DNA of 53,749 nt from Sphingomonadales bacterium. Lineage in GTDB: Bacteria > Bacteroidota > Bacteroidia > UBA7662. The stretch is taken from assembly GCA_016872215.1 (NCBI GenBank), contig VHAX01000011.1:1-53749 (forward strand), in the 5' to 3' direction. Each line of letters opens with the position of its first letter. Positions within the stretch are counted from its first letter, which is position 1. The notes beneath the pieces were generated by a model, which did not search any database, was not told where the DNA came from, and was given only the letters and a program-made list of their open reading frames with translations. This document shows, piece after piece, positions 36,471 through 45,395 of this stretch. The translations under genes and the position numbers were made by a program.

Positions 36471-37268
36471 ATGCTTGTTTGGTTCCTATTCTTCCTGTTA
36501 ATTAATCCTTGTGCGGGTCAGCCCTCGGTGGTTGGAGGTGGGGCATTGTGGGCATCTGGGGTTACCATTCCGGAGGTGGGTGGACAAGCAGCAAGGAATT
36601 TTCCGCAGGGAACGCCTGAAGTACAGGGACTAAGTTTGGGAATTGCTATAGGTTCTCCTGCACCTACTCTATCAAGTGGATTCCTAAGCGTGGGGGTTCA
36701 CAGGCGGTTTCGGGTATTTCATGCATCCGTTCTGGGCAGCGCCACCGGTGACCGTATGTATTCAGAGCAAAGCATAGGATTAAGGGGCGGTTTATCGACA
36801 CCACGCTGGGGGATGGGACTTGGGTGGGATGGGAACGTCCGGCAGATCGAGGGGAGCCGCAGGGTATGGCCGGTAATATGTGCGGGACTCAGCCTCTTCT
36901 GGAACACATCCACTACACTGCACCTTAGGTCCTCCTTCAGTGCCCGGCAAAGCATCGACGACCCAATAATCGTGGACGGCTTCTCATCGGCATGGCTCAT
37001 AGATCACCAAATCGGGCATACCCGCCTGATGGGTTTCATTCAGCAATGGGAAACCCTTGGGTGGGATGCTGGAATGGCATGCCAATTTGATTTGGGACCA
37101 AACTGGACCGCCTCCGCCTGCGGATCAGTCGTGTGGAGGCGGTTTAGTCTCTGTCTGGAGGGATCCTGCAAAAACTGGCAAATCGCCGCGGCAGCCATGA
37201 TTTCCCTCTTGCCTGGTCCCGGAACCCTAACAACAGTTCAATTCGCCCCGGGCATTCGTTCACCTTAA
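36471..37268 (+). CDS. Predicted secreted or outer-membrane protein, unknown
   Basis: 265 aa from the ATG at 36471; the open frame extends to 36243 but there overlaps the opposite gene. The signal peptide is MLVWFLFFLLINPCAGQ. The rest alternates glycine, aromatic and polar residues in short strands (GLSLGIAIGS, FLSVGVHRRFRVF, HLRSSFSARQS, ASACGSVVWRRF), as in small beta-barrels, but it has no recognised family. A GATTTTTG sequence 5 nt upstream of the ATG is close to the promoter box. It lies 8 bp before the HhH-barrel gene, so the two are probably one operon and one outer-membrane system. Confidence 0.65.
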   Translation: MLVWFLFFLLINPCAGQPSVVGGGALWASGVTIPEVGGQAARNFPQGTPEVQGLSLGIAIGSPAPTLSSGFLSVGVHRRFRVFHASVLGSATGDRMYSEQSIGLRGGLSTPRWGMGLGWDGNVRQIEGSRRVWPVICAGLSLFWNTSTTLHLRSSFSARQSIDDPIIVDGFSSAWLIDHQIGHTRLMGFIQQWETLGWDAGMACQFDLGPNWTASACGSVVWRRFSLCLEGSCKNWQIAAAAMISLLPGPGTLTTVQFAPGIRSP

Positions 37269-37276
37269 TACGTGCT

Positions 37277-39499
37277 ATGCAGAACCGCGCACGCTTTTGT
37301 CGTTTATTTTTTCTGTCTAACGTTTTCCTTTGGGTAGTGTTGACCGAAGCTTGGGCTCAATCGCCCTCGACTGGAATGAGACCGGGCCCAATAAGCCCGG
37401 ATTCTCCCTCTGTGAATCGGGGTTCTGATCCATTATCGAATGAAGAGGCTTTGGATTTACCCGAAAACCCGGAATGGTTGTCAACCGATCTGCTCGATGA
37501 ACGGATGATGCAGTTCGACGAAATTCAGCCGGTCAATGTGTCGGTCAACCTGTGCGGCTCAACCTGGGACGAGCTTGTCGGTACAGGAATTTTGACGACC
37601 CTACAAGCCAGCTCATTCATAGCCTTTCGACAATTCTACGGCTGTCCAACAGCCTGGTATGAGCTACAGGCAGTTCCCGGATTCGACACCACTTTGATTC
37701 GATTGCTGCGTAATAGTACGTCCCTCGAATCAAATAGCACCTTCCACTCACTGGGCTACAGCCTTACCCATGCGCGGGTTTCCCTGATGCTGCGCAGCAC
37801 CCGGAATATCCCGGGACTTCGAGCCTATCAAGCGGGTAGTGGTGACAATGCTGGCCTGACTGCGTATCGAGGAGGACCGCAGACGCACTTGTGGCAGCTA
37901 CGTCATACCGGATATCGGCACCAAATGGTACTTAGCCTGCCAAAGTCACAGGGCGCCTATGGAATGGGAAGATTGGGGGGTGGAATGATGTTGACTTCCG
38001 ATTCACGCCAGCGCCAAATGGCAGGGATCGGGGTGGGTGACTACCATCTTCGTCTGGGACTCGGGCTGTCGTGGAATACGTGCATGTTCGGTTCTCTTAC
38101 TTCCGGCATCATGGGATTACGTTGGATGGGACAATCGGTCAGCGTGGCCTCGGGTGCCGCGACTTCAGCCAATCTTAAAGGGTTAACAGCCTATCAGCAT
38201 CTCAAGAATGGAACCCGGATTTTGATCTGGGCCGCCTTGCAACGACCCGACGCCCGGATTGAATATGGAGTAGACAGCAACCAGGCCTTCATAATCAGTT
38301 TACCGGCTGTGGGAATGGCCCGCACCCAAACTGAATGGTTGGGCAGAAGAGGTAGTCTCTTTAAGACAATAGGGATTAGTGCAATGAATGAATATAAAGA
38401 TATAAAAATACTGATATATAGTAGTTTATATAAATACGATATGCCATTTCTACCTAAGACATTTCCATGGCCCGCCGGGACCGCGCCCCCTGAGCGTAAT
38501 GGATTGTCGGGACTATCCCACAATGCCACAGGGAAGCGCTGGGAATGGAGTGGTGAGTTGGCGCTGAATAGTGCGAACGGACTATCGGTCCTCCAACAGT
38601 TGATTTTAACCCCGCATTCACGCTGGCAAACGGCATGGATCGGGCGCCATTATGGAAGTGGACATTCTCCCCCCTTTGCCGGGGCATTGGGCCGACAATC
38701 TACCTCAGTCAACGAGCAGGGATTTTCCTGGATGATCCAATGTATGGGAAAGGGCCGAGGCCGTGTATTGGGACTGGCCGACACGTACCGACACCCCCTG
38801 CCTCGCTTTGGCTCCCCCCTGCCCTCTTACGGCTACCGAATCCACCTGCGAGGAGAATGGTGGCCCAACCGGGATCATCTATTGTATTGCCGCCTCGATC
38901 TACGCAAGGAATGGGGCGGTCAGAACAAAGGGCAGATGTTACCCGCCCCGTATTTTGCAGGTCAAAATAGTTGGGTTTTGGGCTGGAACTATCAGGCGCG
39001 ACAAAATCCACTTCGGGAGTGCAGGGTAAGATTGGATGGTCAAACAAAAATTACAGAAAGACCGATTCCTACGCTACCTTCCGTTGCCCTCTCAGCTCGG
39101 ATACGATGGGTGGTGGGTTCCTGGAGGTTCAGTATGCAGCAGGCTTGGGTACACACAACAGAAGGTACGGGATCAATTTATTTCTTTGAGCCGGCACCGA
39201 GATTTGCATCAGGCATAATGTCCGTTTCAGGACGGGCAGCGCGACAAGTTTTCTTGGCAGAATGCCGCCTCTCATCGGATTTGCGTGCCTGGATTCGGGT
39301 GGATCGTACCCGATATTTTGATCGCGAACGTGCGGGCAGTGGATGGGAAACGACTTCTGGGCCTTTCAGGGCTACTTGTACCCTTCAACTCTTATACAAC
39401 TTGGCCGGCCCACGCACATTCATTCATGAAAAAATCGATCGTTGGCATGAAAATCCGCGGCCGGAACCGAATGGTGACGTTCCAGCAAATCCGAAATGA
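37277..39499 (+). CDS. Outer-membrane beta-barrel protein with N-terminal helix-hairpin-helix motifs
   Basis: 740 aa. The signal peptide ends at AWAQ (about 28). A pair of ComEA-type helix-hairpin-helix motifs lies at about 85-155: VNVSVNLCGSTWDEL, then FIAFRQFYGCPTAWYELQAVPGFD. The remaining 580 residues are glycine- and aromatic-rich alternating strands typical of an outer-membrane barrel. Such HhH-plus-barrel proteins are widespread in Bacteroidota; DNA uptake has been guessed but is not shown. The barrel seems to end at TLQLLYNL near residue 709; the last 30 residues (TFIHEKIDRWHENPR and on) are encoded antisense to the ppx remnant, an 80-bp convergent overlap. Confidence 0.8.
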   Translation: MQNRARFCRLFFLSNVFLWVVLTEAWAQSPSTGMRPGPISPDSPSVNRGSDPLSNEEALDLPENPEWLSTDLLDERMMQFDEIQPVNVSVNLCGSTWDELVGTGILTTLQASSFIAFRQFYGCPTAWYELQAVPGFDTTLIRLLRNSTSLESNSTFHSLGYSLTHARVSLMLRSTRNIPGLRAYQAGSGDNAGLTAYRGGPQTHLWQLRHTGYRHQMVLSLPKSQGAYGMGRLGGGMMLTSDSRQRQMAGIGVGDYHLRLGLGLSWNTCMFGSLTSGIMGLRWMGQSVSVASGAATSANLKGLTAYQHLKNGTRILIWAALQRPDARIEYGVDSNQAFIISLPAVGMARTQTEWLGRRGSLFKTIGISAMNEYKDIKILIYSSLYKYDMPFLPKTFPWPAGTAPPERNGLSGLSHNATGKRWEWSGELALNSANGLSVLQQLILTPHSRWQTAWIGRHYGSGHSPPFAGALGRQSTSVNEQGFSWMIQCMGKGRGRVLGLADTYRHPLPRFGSPLPSYGYRIHLRGEWWPNRDHLLYCRLDLRKEWGGQNKGQMLPAPYFAGQNSWVLGWNYQARQNPLRECRVRLDGQTKITERPIPTLPSVALSARIRWVVGSWRFSMQQAWVHTTEGTGSIYFFEPAPRFASGIMSVSGRAARQVFLAECRLSSDLRAWIRVDRTRYFDRERAGSGWETTSGPFRATCTLQLLYNLAGPRTFIHEKIDRWHENPRPEPNGDVPANPK

Positions 39500-39941
39500 T
39501 TCCATCCTTCAGTCCGAGTCCCGACACTATGATATTGTTTACCTCAGCCGCTTTCATGATCTGTAAATGCAGTGTGCATGCAGACAAAATGATATCGGCA
39601 TGGTCTGCATTGAGACCCCAAATTTTTATTCTTTGTTTCAGAGTAAGGGAACCCAGAATGTCCTTCAAAGATTCAAGCTGTTTTCGCGTTGCATATTTAC
39701 CCTTTTTCAGTTCGAGCAAATCGAACACTTTGTTAATATTTTCCCCCGTACCGAGTACATACTTTGGGTTGTATATCCGAATTTGCGCACGAACCCATTG
39801 CTGCATAACCTGCATCAACTTTTCCGATAGCTGTTCATCCTGAAGAAGCCGAACCGCACCCACTTCAAACGACTGGCTCAGCCTAATGGCATTACCATTG
39901 AGCAAGTTGATTTCGCGGTTTAGAATCAGGTACTTCCCCCC
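39420..39941 (-). pseudogene. Headless exopolyphosphatase (ppx/gppA) remnant
   Basis: 174 open codons match only the second half of the usual ~300-aa Ppx/GppA protein: YLILNREI, SFEVGAVRLL, VLGTGENINKVFDLL, ADIILSACTLHLQIMKAA, IIVSGLGLKDGII. The N-terminal ATPase-like half is missing. The frame is blocked by a TAG (39942-39944) next to a run of seven G, exactly where the IGGG phosphate loop should be, and sixA ends only 52 bp upstream. The only possible starts are TTG or internal codons. The protein could not hydrolyse polyphosphate, so this is treated as a pseudogene. Confidence 0.8.
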
Positions 39942-39993
39942 CTATATGGAGCGTCAAAACCAAAAACGCCCTCCGGCTTGCCGATCAAGTCCA

Positions 39994-40500
39994 TCAGAGA
40001 ATCGTGGTATCGCTTTTGGGTGAATCGAACCACAAGAGTCGCCCCTTGCTGCCCATGAGTTCTCTCCATTCGGCAACGCCAAACTCCAGAACAAGGAGTC
40101 CACAGGTGGGCAAATGATCCCATTGTACGTCGGCCGACAATCGGTTGGCGACCTTCGTCAGCGCCGGGTTATGCCCACAATAGAGGCAGGAATGCAAATG
40201 GGCAGGTGCTCCGGAAATGACCCGCATCCAGGTCTCTTCATCCGCGTGATACAGCTCTCCCATCCACTCCACCTGATTATCACCCTGGTTGAACGGCTCA
40301 AGCAGTCTCTGCAGGGTCTGACGGGTGCGCAGGGCAGGACTCCCCACATAGTGCTGAGGGGTCATGCCCCTACCCAACATCCGGTAGCCCAACCTCACAG
40401 CATCTTGTTTGCCCGTTGGGGTGAGTATCCGCTCGAAATCAGACCCATCGCTGAGCCCGAATTCGGCTTTGGCATGCCTGAGCAGGTATAGGGTTTTCAC
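39994..40500 (-). CDS. SixA-type phosphohistidine phosphatase
   Basis: 168 aa from the GTG at 40500; the frame opens with a TTG at 40506. The N-terminal LYLLRHAKAEF holds the RHG/RHAK catalytic motif of the histidine phosphatase superfamily. YVGSPALRTRQT carries the second Arg, and CGHNPALT the second His. SixA proteins remove phosphate from histidine in two-component phosphotransfer domains or NPr. A TA-N3-TTTG promoter-like sequence lies just upstream of the start. It is divergent from the endonuclease-family gene. Confidence 0.92.
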   Translation of the reverse strand: MKTLYLLRHAKAEFGLSDGSDFERILTPTGKQDAVRLGYRMLGRGMTPQHYVGSPALRTRQTLQRLLEPFNQGDNQVEWMGELYHADEETWMRVISGAPAHLHSCLYCGHNPALTKVANRLSADVQWDHLPTCGLLVLEFGVAEWRELMGSKGRLLWFDSPKSDTTIL

Positions 40501-40581
40501 AAGCAAAATATACGAATCGTATGTAAAGAAACACGCAACAAAACCAAAAAACCGATTAATGCGCTAATTTCGCGCAAAAAT

Positions 40582-41661
40582 ATGCATAGCCCAAAAATTA
40601 TATCGATTCGGTCCGGGAAATTCCTGTTGCCCTTCATACTGTTGCTCGGGGTTGGAATCCACGTATGCGCCCAGGCCGACCGCTACTATATGGCGCATTA
40701 CAATGTAGAGAATCTGTTCGACACCATCGATCAAACCGAAACCGACGACAGTGATTTCACCCCCTACGGTAAACTGAAATGGAATTCCGAGCGAATGTCC
40801 CTCAAAATGCAAAAACTGGCCCAAGTGGTGGGCGATATGAATGCGGGAAAAGGCCCGGATGTATTGGGATTGTGTGAGGTGGAAAACCAGCAGATTCTGG
40901 AGCAATGGTTGACCCACATCGGCCTATCCAAACGCCGATACTGCATAGTACATGAAGAGAGTCCTGACCCAAGGGGGATCGATGTGGCATTGTTATTTGA
41001 CACAAAAAAGTTGAAGTTAGTCGCGTTCCGGGCAGTTTCTGTTTTCCGGCCCGAACAACCCGAATGGCGAACGCGCGATATTTTGTGTGTATCCCTCCGC
41101 ACCCCGAAAAAGCAACAGATCCATGTGCTGGTGAACCACTGGCCCTCGCGACGTGGTGGGCAGGAACAAACGGATCCATTGAGAGCCACCGCTGCCCGCG
41201 CAGCCCGTCGGCTTGTCGACAGCCTCCACGGTTCCGATCCGGAAGGAATCGTCGTGGTCATGGGCGATTTCAATGACCGGCCGGGCGACATAGCCCCCGC
41301 TCGCATACTTGGATCGGGCGTGGAATGTAGAGGCGGATCCGAAACCGGACTGGAACTGGCTATGGACCCGTCGCTCCTCTACAATCCCTTCGCCGCAATC
41401 GACCAAAACAAGGTGGGGTCGTACCGCTACAAAGACGAATGGCAGTTTATCGACCACATCAGCCTGTCGCACCGCGCGTGCAGCATTAAGAGTCGTCTTC
41501 GCTATGTCGATGGATCCGCCGCCCCCGTTTTGTTTCCCTATTTACTCGAGACGGAAGGAAAATATGCCGGCAATCCGCTGCGCACCTATAGTGGGGAAAA
41601 GTACCTGGGCGGATATTCGGATCATATTCCAGTAAAGATTGAACTTGAATACAATAAATAA
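40582..41661 (+). CDS. Secreted endonuclease/exonuclease/phosphatase-family protein
   Basis: 359 aa. The signal peptide (residues 1-32) ends in VCAQ. Catalytic motifs of the EEP superfamily are present in order: YNVENLFD, LCEVEN (metal-binding Glu), HVLVNHWPSR, VVMGDFNDRPGD (Asp/Asn), and GGYSDHIPVKI (catalytic His). Family members cleave nucleic acids or phosphodiesters; secreted ones in Bacteroidota are thought to act on extracellular DNA. A TAATTTCG sequence 17 nt upstream resembles a promoter. The methyltransferase gene follows after 17 bp. Confidence 0.9.
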   Translation: MHSPKIISIRSGKFLLPFILLLGVGIHVCAQADRYYMAHYNVENLFDTIDQTETDDSDFTPYGKLKWNSERMSLKMQKLAQVVGDMNAGKGPDVLGLCEVENQQILEQWLTHIGLSKRRYCIVHEESPDPRGIDVALLFDTKKLKLVAFRAVSVFRPEQPEWRTRDILCVSLRTPKKQQIHVLVNHWPSRRGGQEQTDPLRATAARAARRLVDSLHGSDPEGIVVVMGDFNDRPGDIAPARILGSGVECRGGSETGLELAMDPSLLYNPFAAIDQNKVGSYRYKDEWQFIDHISLSHRACSIKSRLRYVDGSAAPVLFPYLLETEGKYAGNPLRTYSGEKYLGGYSDHIPVKIELEYNK

Positions 41662-41678
41662 TTAATTTACAATATTTT

Positions 41679-42431
41679 ATGAACTGGTTTGAGTCGTGGT
41701 TCGACTCCCCATGGTATCCCATACTCTACGCTCAGCGGGATGAGGAGGAAGCCGCTGCGTTCATCGAAAAATTGTTAAACCGATTGCAACTCAGTGCCGG
41801 TGCAAACATCCTGGATCTGGCATGCGGACGCGGACGACACGCCCGGAGAATGGCTGCCCTCGGCATGTCTGTTACGGGTGTTGACCTCTCCGAAAAAAGT
41901 CTGGCCGATGCGAAAAGTCAACCTATGACCAACCTGCATTACCATCGGCACGACATGCGACATCCGCTACCTAACCATAAATTCGATGCGGTTCTCAACC
42001 TGTTCACCAGCTTTGGGTATTTCGACGACCCGGATGACGACCTAAGGGTGATTCGCTCAGCCCGGTCATCGCTTCGCGCGGGTGGTTATTTGGTGATCGA
42101 CTACCTAAATCCAAACAGCGTTCTCCCTGGCCTGCCCACCGATGAAAAGATTGAGCGTTCGGGAGTGCATTTCACCCTTCGTCGCCACTACAAGCACCCC
42201 TGGATCCTTAAGGATATCACCGTTGAGGACAGCGGCTCAGTCCATCATTTTCAGGAAAAAGTTCGATACTATTTACCCTCGGTTCTTTCCGGGCTGCTTA
42301 CATCCTGTGGATTTGAAATCAGGACCCATTTGGGTGACTACCAGCTAAACCGCCCGCACGAGCAATCACCCAGAGCTATTTTCATTTGCCAGAATCCCAT
42401 CCAAGACTCAAATTCAATACCCGAGGCATGA
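41679..42431 (+). CDS. Class I SAM-dependent methyltransferase
   Basis: 250 aa. Motif I is NILDLACGRGRHARRM, motif II VTGVDLSEKSL, and the catalytic-side strand is KFDAVLNLFTSFGYFDDPDDD; GGYLVIDYLNP forms motif III. This subgroup has a C-terminal half with two beta segments (RRHYKHPWILKDITVED). The substrate is unknown. It is 28 bp upstream of the PAP2 gene and probably in the same operon as the EEP protein. Confidence 0.88.
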   Translation: MNWFESWFDSPWYPILYAQRDEEEAAAFIEKLLNRLQLSAGANILDLACGRGRHARRMAALGMSVTGVDLSEKSLADAKSQPMTNLHYHRHDMRHPLPNHKFDAVLNLFTSFGYFDDPDDDLRVIRSARSSLRAGGYLVIDYLNPNSVLPGLPTDEKIERSGVHFTLRRHYKHPWILKDITVEDSGSVHHFQEKVRYYLPSVLSGLLTSCGFEIRTHLGDYQLNRPHEQSPRAIFICQNPIQDSNSIPEA

Positions 42432-42459
42432 ACGGCATTACAAACAACAGAAATAGAAC

Positions 42460-43020
42460 ATGACATCGCTCCTTGAAGCAGATCGGACGCTCTTTTTCAT
42501 CATCAACCAGTTTCTATGCGGGCCGTGGGCTGATCGTTTTTGGATTCCGCTGCGTAACCCGTGGACTTGGATTCCGCTCTATGTGATGCTGAGCTCATGG
42601 ATATACCGCTTCATGGGCAAAAGGGGACTCTTCGCCTTGCTCATTACATGCCTGGTGGTGGCAGTGGCCGACCAGCTCAGCAGTCATCTCATCAAACCCT
42701 GGATCGAGAGGCCCCGCCCCTGCCAGGAATTGGTGGGGCATGTCCGCCTGCTGATTCCCTGCGGATCGGGCTTCAGCTTCACCTCATCGCATGCCGCCAA
42801 TCACTTTGCCTATGCCCTATTCACCGGGAAACTTTTGCGGATCCATTGGCCCCTACTGAGCCGCCTGTTGTGGATCTGGGCGGCCCTGATCTGCTACGCG
42901 CAGGTTTATGTAGGCGTGCATTATCCCCTCGATGTGATCGCCGGAGCCGTTTTGGGCAGCGTGATTGCCCGTTCAGCCCACAACCTACTTGCCCGCTACC
43001 TGACCCCTGTAGAATTATGA
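42460..43020 (+). CDS. PAP2-family membrane phosphatase
   Basis: 186 aa with five or six hydrophobic helices. The phosphatase signature is complete: KPWIERPRPC (K-x6-RP), SSHAANHF (PSGH-like), and YVGVHYPLDVIAGAVLG (SR-x5-H-x3-D-like with H and D present). Such enzymes dephosphorylate undecaprenyl pyrophosphate, phosphatidylglycerol phosphate or other lipid phosphates at the membrane. Its stop overlaps the next start (ATGA at 43017). Confidence 0.92.
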   Translation: MTSLLEADRTLFFIINQFLCGPWADRFWIPLRNPWTWIPLYVMLSSWIYRFMGKRGLFALLITCLVVAVADQLSSHLIKPWIERPRPCQELVGHVRLLIPCGSGFSFTSSHAANHFAYALFTGKLLRIHWPLLSRLLWIWAALICYAQVYVGVHYPLDVIAGAVLGSVIARSAHNLLARYLTPVEL

Positions 43021-43772
43021 ATCTGCTTTCCCTTTTACTCCTCATGGTTTCCCCCCTGGCGGGCGGACTGATCGTTTACCAACTCCACGGACGCCATAAC
43101 GCTTTTTTTAAATCAATCCTTACCTTTTGTGGAGGATTCCTGTTTGCAACTGCCGTTCTGCACCTACTGCCAGAGGTGTTTTTCACTCGTCACCGCTACG
43201 AAGGGCTTCTGGTGATGGTTGGATTCTTCCTGCAGCTACTGCTCGAAAAAATGTCACAGGGGGTTGAGCACGGACACCTGCACCTCGACCAGCCGCACGG
43301 ACACGACCATGGGAGTCACCACCACCTAGCGCATCCCCACACCTCGTGGGGACTCCTATTCGGACTTTCTATCCACTCCCTTCTGGAAGGCATGCCCCTC
43401 AACGGCATGTTCAGCCTCGACGAGCCGGTGTGGACGAACCCGCTTCTTCTCGGTGTCGTTCTCCATAAATTCCCATCGGCCTTTGCCCTTGCTACGGTAC
43501 TGATCCAGTCGAACTACCCACGAAAAAAACAATGGGTGATGCTGATGGCGTTTGTGTTGATGACCCCAGCCGGCACCCTCCTCGGAAGGGCCATTTTGGA
43601 ACAAGGTGGGGACGGGATGGATGAGTTCTTCCACACCATACTGGCCCTCGCCACGGGCTCGTTCCTCCAGATCTCCACCACCATTCTCTTCGAAAGCAGC
43701 ACCCACCACAAATTCAGCCTCCTGCCCATACTTTTAGCCTTCACAGGCGCCTTACTGGCCTACCTGATGTAA
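43017..43772 (+). CDS. ZIP-family metal transporter
   Basis: 251 aa from the ATG at 43017; a much longer open frame reaches back to 42561 but only mirrors the PAP2 gene in another frame. TM helices alternate with a cytoplasmic His-rich loop (EHGHLHLDQPHGHDHGSHHH, residues about 82-103), the usual metal-sensing loop of ZIP proteins. Helix IV has HSLLEGMPLNG and helix V VVLHKFPSAFALA, carrying the His/Glu metal site. It probably imports zinc or iron. Last gene of its operon. Confidence 0.92.
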   Translation: MNLLSLLLLMVSPLAGGLIVYQLHGRHNAFFKSILTFCGGFLFATAVLHLLPEVFFTRHRYEGLLVMVGFFLQLLLEKMSQGVEHGHLHLDQPHGHDHGSHHHLAHPHTSWGLLFGLSIHSLLEGMPLNGMFSLDEPVWTNPLLLGVVLHKFPSAFALATVLIQSNYPRKKQWVMLMAFVLMTPAGTLLGRAILEQGGDGMDEFFHTILALATGSFLQISTTILFESSTHHKFSLLPILLAFTGALLAYLM

Positions 43773-43840
43773 GAAAAAATCTTTTCCAGGAGTATTTAGC
43801 TCTAAAAAAGACTGTTTTTTAAGAATGCAGAAATAAAAAT

Positions 43841-44692
43841 CTATTTCTTGGCAGTGGATGACTTCACCATATCGAAAAAAAACTTCAGCTGCTCACGCGG
43901 CATCATATTCGCGAAGAGGTTGAACTGACCCGCCATCAGACGTTCGCCCCCATCGATGGTCACGCAATGCCCATTGATATAGGCGCTCAGATCGCTCATC
44001 AAAAAAACAGCCAGGTTGGCTAGTTCATCGTGTTGACCGTAGCGACCCGCCGGAATGCGCTTAAGGTATTGTTCCTCTATTGATTTGTCGGGCAGTAACC
44101 TCGACCAGGCCCCTTCTGTGGGAAACGGTCCCGGGGCGATGGCGTTGAGACGGATACTGTAAGCCGCCCATTCAACGGCCAGCGAATTGGTGAGCGCATA
44201 AACGCCCGCCTTTGCACAGGCTGAAGGCAAAACAAAGGCGGACCCAGTCTCCGTGTAGGTAGTCACGATATTCAGTATGCTCGTACCTTTCCGTCCCGAC
44301 TCGATCTGCAGGCGACCGAACTCGCGGGTACAATGAAAGGTGCCCTTTAAAACAATATCCACAATAGAAGAAAATGCATTCGGGCTCAAATCCTCAGCCA
44401 GCGACAGGAAATTACCGGCTGCATTGTTCACCAGTCCAGTCAGTCCACCCATTTCCTCATCCAATTCCTTCATCATCGCCGAAACCGCATCAAAGTCACG
44501 AACATCGCACGCCCTATACAGGGTGCCCACGCCGATTTGCTCCGCGGCGGTTCGCAGACGATCCTCTTTGCGCCCGCAGATGGCCACGTGAGCCCCAAAG
44601 GCGTGAAACGAGCGCGCCATCGCCAATCCGAGTCCGCTCCCCCCTCCCGTCACCAATATGCACTGATTTTTTAAAGTATTTTGGGTGAACAT
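43841..44692 (-). CDS. SDR oxidoreductase, 2,4-dienoyl-CoA reductase-like
   Basis: 283 aa. The Rossmann NAD(P) motif is VTGGGSGLG, followed by GRKEDRL, CDVRDFD and NNAAGNF. The usual catalytic Tyr-x3-Lys is not present: the site reads SACAKAGV, with Ser in place of Tyr and the Lys kept, after TTYTETGSAFVLP. This and the IRLNAIAPGPFPTEGA loop fit the peroxisomal/bacterial 2,4-dienoyl-CoA reductase subgroup, which lacks Tyr and uses other residues. It probably reduces a dienoyl-CoA intermediate in fatty acid beta-oxidation. It is a single gene divergent from the small membrane protein. Confidence 0.85.
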   Translation of the reverse strand: MFTQNTLKNQCILVTGGGSGLGLAMARSFHAFGAHVAICGRKEDRLRTAAEQIGVGTLYRACDVRDFDAVSAMMKELDEEMGGLTGLVNNAAGNFLSLAEDLSPNAFSSIVDIVLKGTFHCTREFGRLQIESGRKGTSILNIVTTYTETGSAFVLPSACAKAGVYALTNSLAVEWAAYSIRLNAIAPGPFPTEGAWSRLLPDKSIEEQYLKRIPAGRYGQHDELANLAVFLMSDLSAYINGHCVTIDGGERLMAGQFNLFANMMPREQLKFFFDMVKSSTAKK

Positions 44693-44725
44693 AGTTTTTT
44701 TGTTTCCTGCAAGATACAGGAAATG

Positions 44726-44733
44726 TATTTTTG
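44726..44733 (+). promoter_or_regulatory. TAnnTTTG -7 box of the Fur-KynU-receptor operon
   Basis: TATTTTTG 18 nt upstream of the ATG at 44752. The TTG codon that opens the longer frame at 44731 lies inside this box and is not a start. Confidence 0.65.
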
Positions 44734-44751
44734 CATTACCAAGCCAAATCT

Positions 44752-44952
44752 ATGAAACTGATCCTTAGCATTGTGTCTTTTGTTGCCTGCCTCAGCTTTT
44801 TCTCCTACATCTTTTTCCTCGGTTTCACCCTCCCCGATTCTGTTCAGCCCAGCGATATGCTGATCCTGTGCGGACTCATCGCGGTGGTGAGCTACTACAT
44901 TACCCGGGGTGCATTCGAGGATGTGGACCGCGAGCGGGGGAAAATCAGATGA
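44752..44952 (+). CDS. Small two-helix membrane protein
   Basis: 66 aa from the ATG at 44752. Two hydrophobic helices (about 2-26 and 36-53) are joined by PDSVQPSD, and the tail EDVDRERGKIR is charged. I do not recognise a family. It is the first gene of the operon, overlapping the Fur-family gene by ATGA at 44949. It could help membrane localisation of an operon product or be a bystander. Confidence 0.7.
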   Translation: MKLILSIVSFVACLSFFSYIFFLGFTLPDSVQPSDMLILCGLIAVVSYYITRGAFEDVDRERGKIR

Positions 44953-45392
44953 TTTCAGTCCCGGAAACGCAGCTCCGCAAGCATGGTTTGCGGGTGACAG
45001 CCGTCAGGCTGGGGGTGCTGAACGCCCTGAGCCGACGCAGTTTCGCCATTTCCCAACCCGAACTGGAAGTTGACCTCGGGCACAACTGCGACCGGGTAAC
45101 CCTATACCGCACACTCAACACGCTATGCGAACACGGGTTGCTGCATCGGATTGTCGACGACAAAGGAACCTCGCGCTATGCGCCCTGCCGCGATGATTGC
45201 GGAGCCACCGACCGGCACTTTCACAATCATCTTCACTTCTATTGTGAAGTCTGCAAACAGACCCACTGCCTCAACGAAACCGAAATCACAATCCCCCATC
45301 TTTCCGGAGGATTCGAAATTCACAACATCCAATTCTCCGCCTCAGGGGTATGCGGGAGTTGCAGAACAAACAGAATCCTCTCCAAAAGCTAG
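44949..45392 (+). CDS. Fur-family transcriptional regulator
   Basis: 147 aa from the ATG at 44949, overlapping the previous stop. The winged helix (about 1-80) has RKHGLRVTAVRLGVL and RVTLYRTLNTLCEHGLLHRI. The His-rich metal site is HFHNHLHFYCEVC and the zinc sites are CEVCKQTHC and a late CGSC. The spacing suits Fur or Zur rather than PerR; the metal cannot be told. It is cotranscribed with a kynureninase and a TonB receptor and presumably autoregulates the operon; no Fur box was clear around 44726-44752. Confidence 0.9.
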   Translation: MISVPETQLRKHGLRVTAVRLGVLNALSRRSFAISQPELEVDLGHNCDRVTLYRTLNTLCEHGLLHRIVDDKGTSRYAPCRDDCGATDRHFHNHLHFYCEVCKQTHCLNETEITIPHLSGGFEIHNIQFSASGVCGSCRTNRILSKS

Positions 45393-45395
45393 CCT

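Noticed and set aside
42561-43016. Long upstream extension of the ZIP transporter frame
   Set aside because: It overlaps the PAP2 phosphatase in another frame, and the Arg/Pro-rich translation does not look like a transporter; the ATG at 43017 gives the family N-terminus.
43785-43825. AAAAAAG...TTTTTT palindrome after the ZIP gene as a terminator
   Set aside because: The stem is nearly all A-T pairs with a short loop and would be too weak to call as a terminator.
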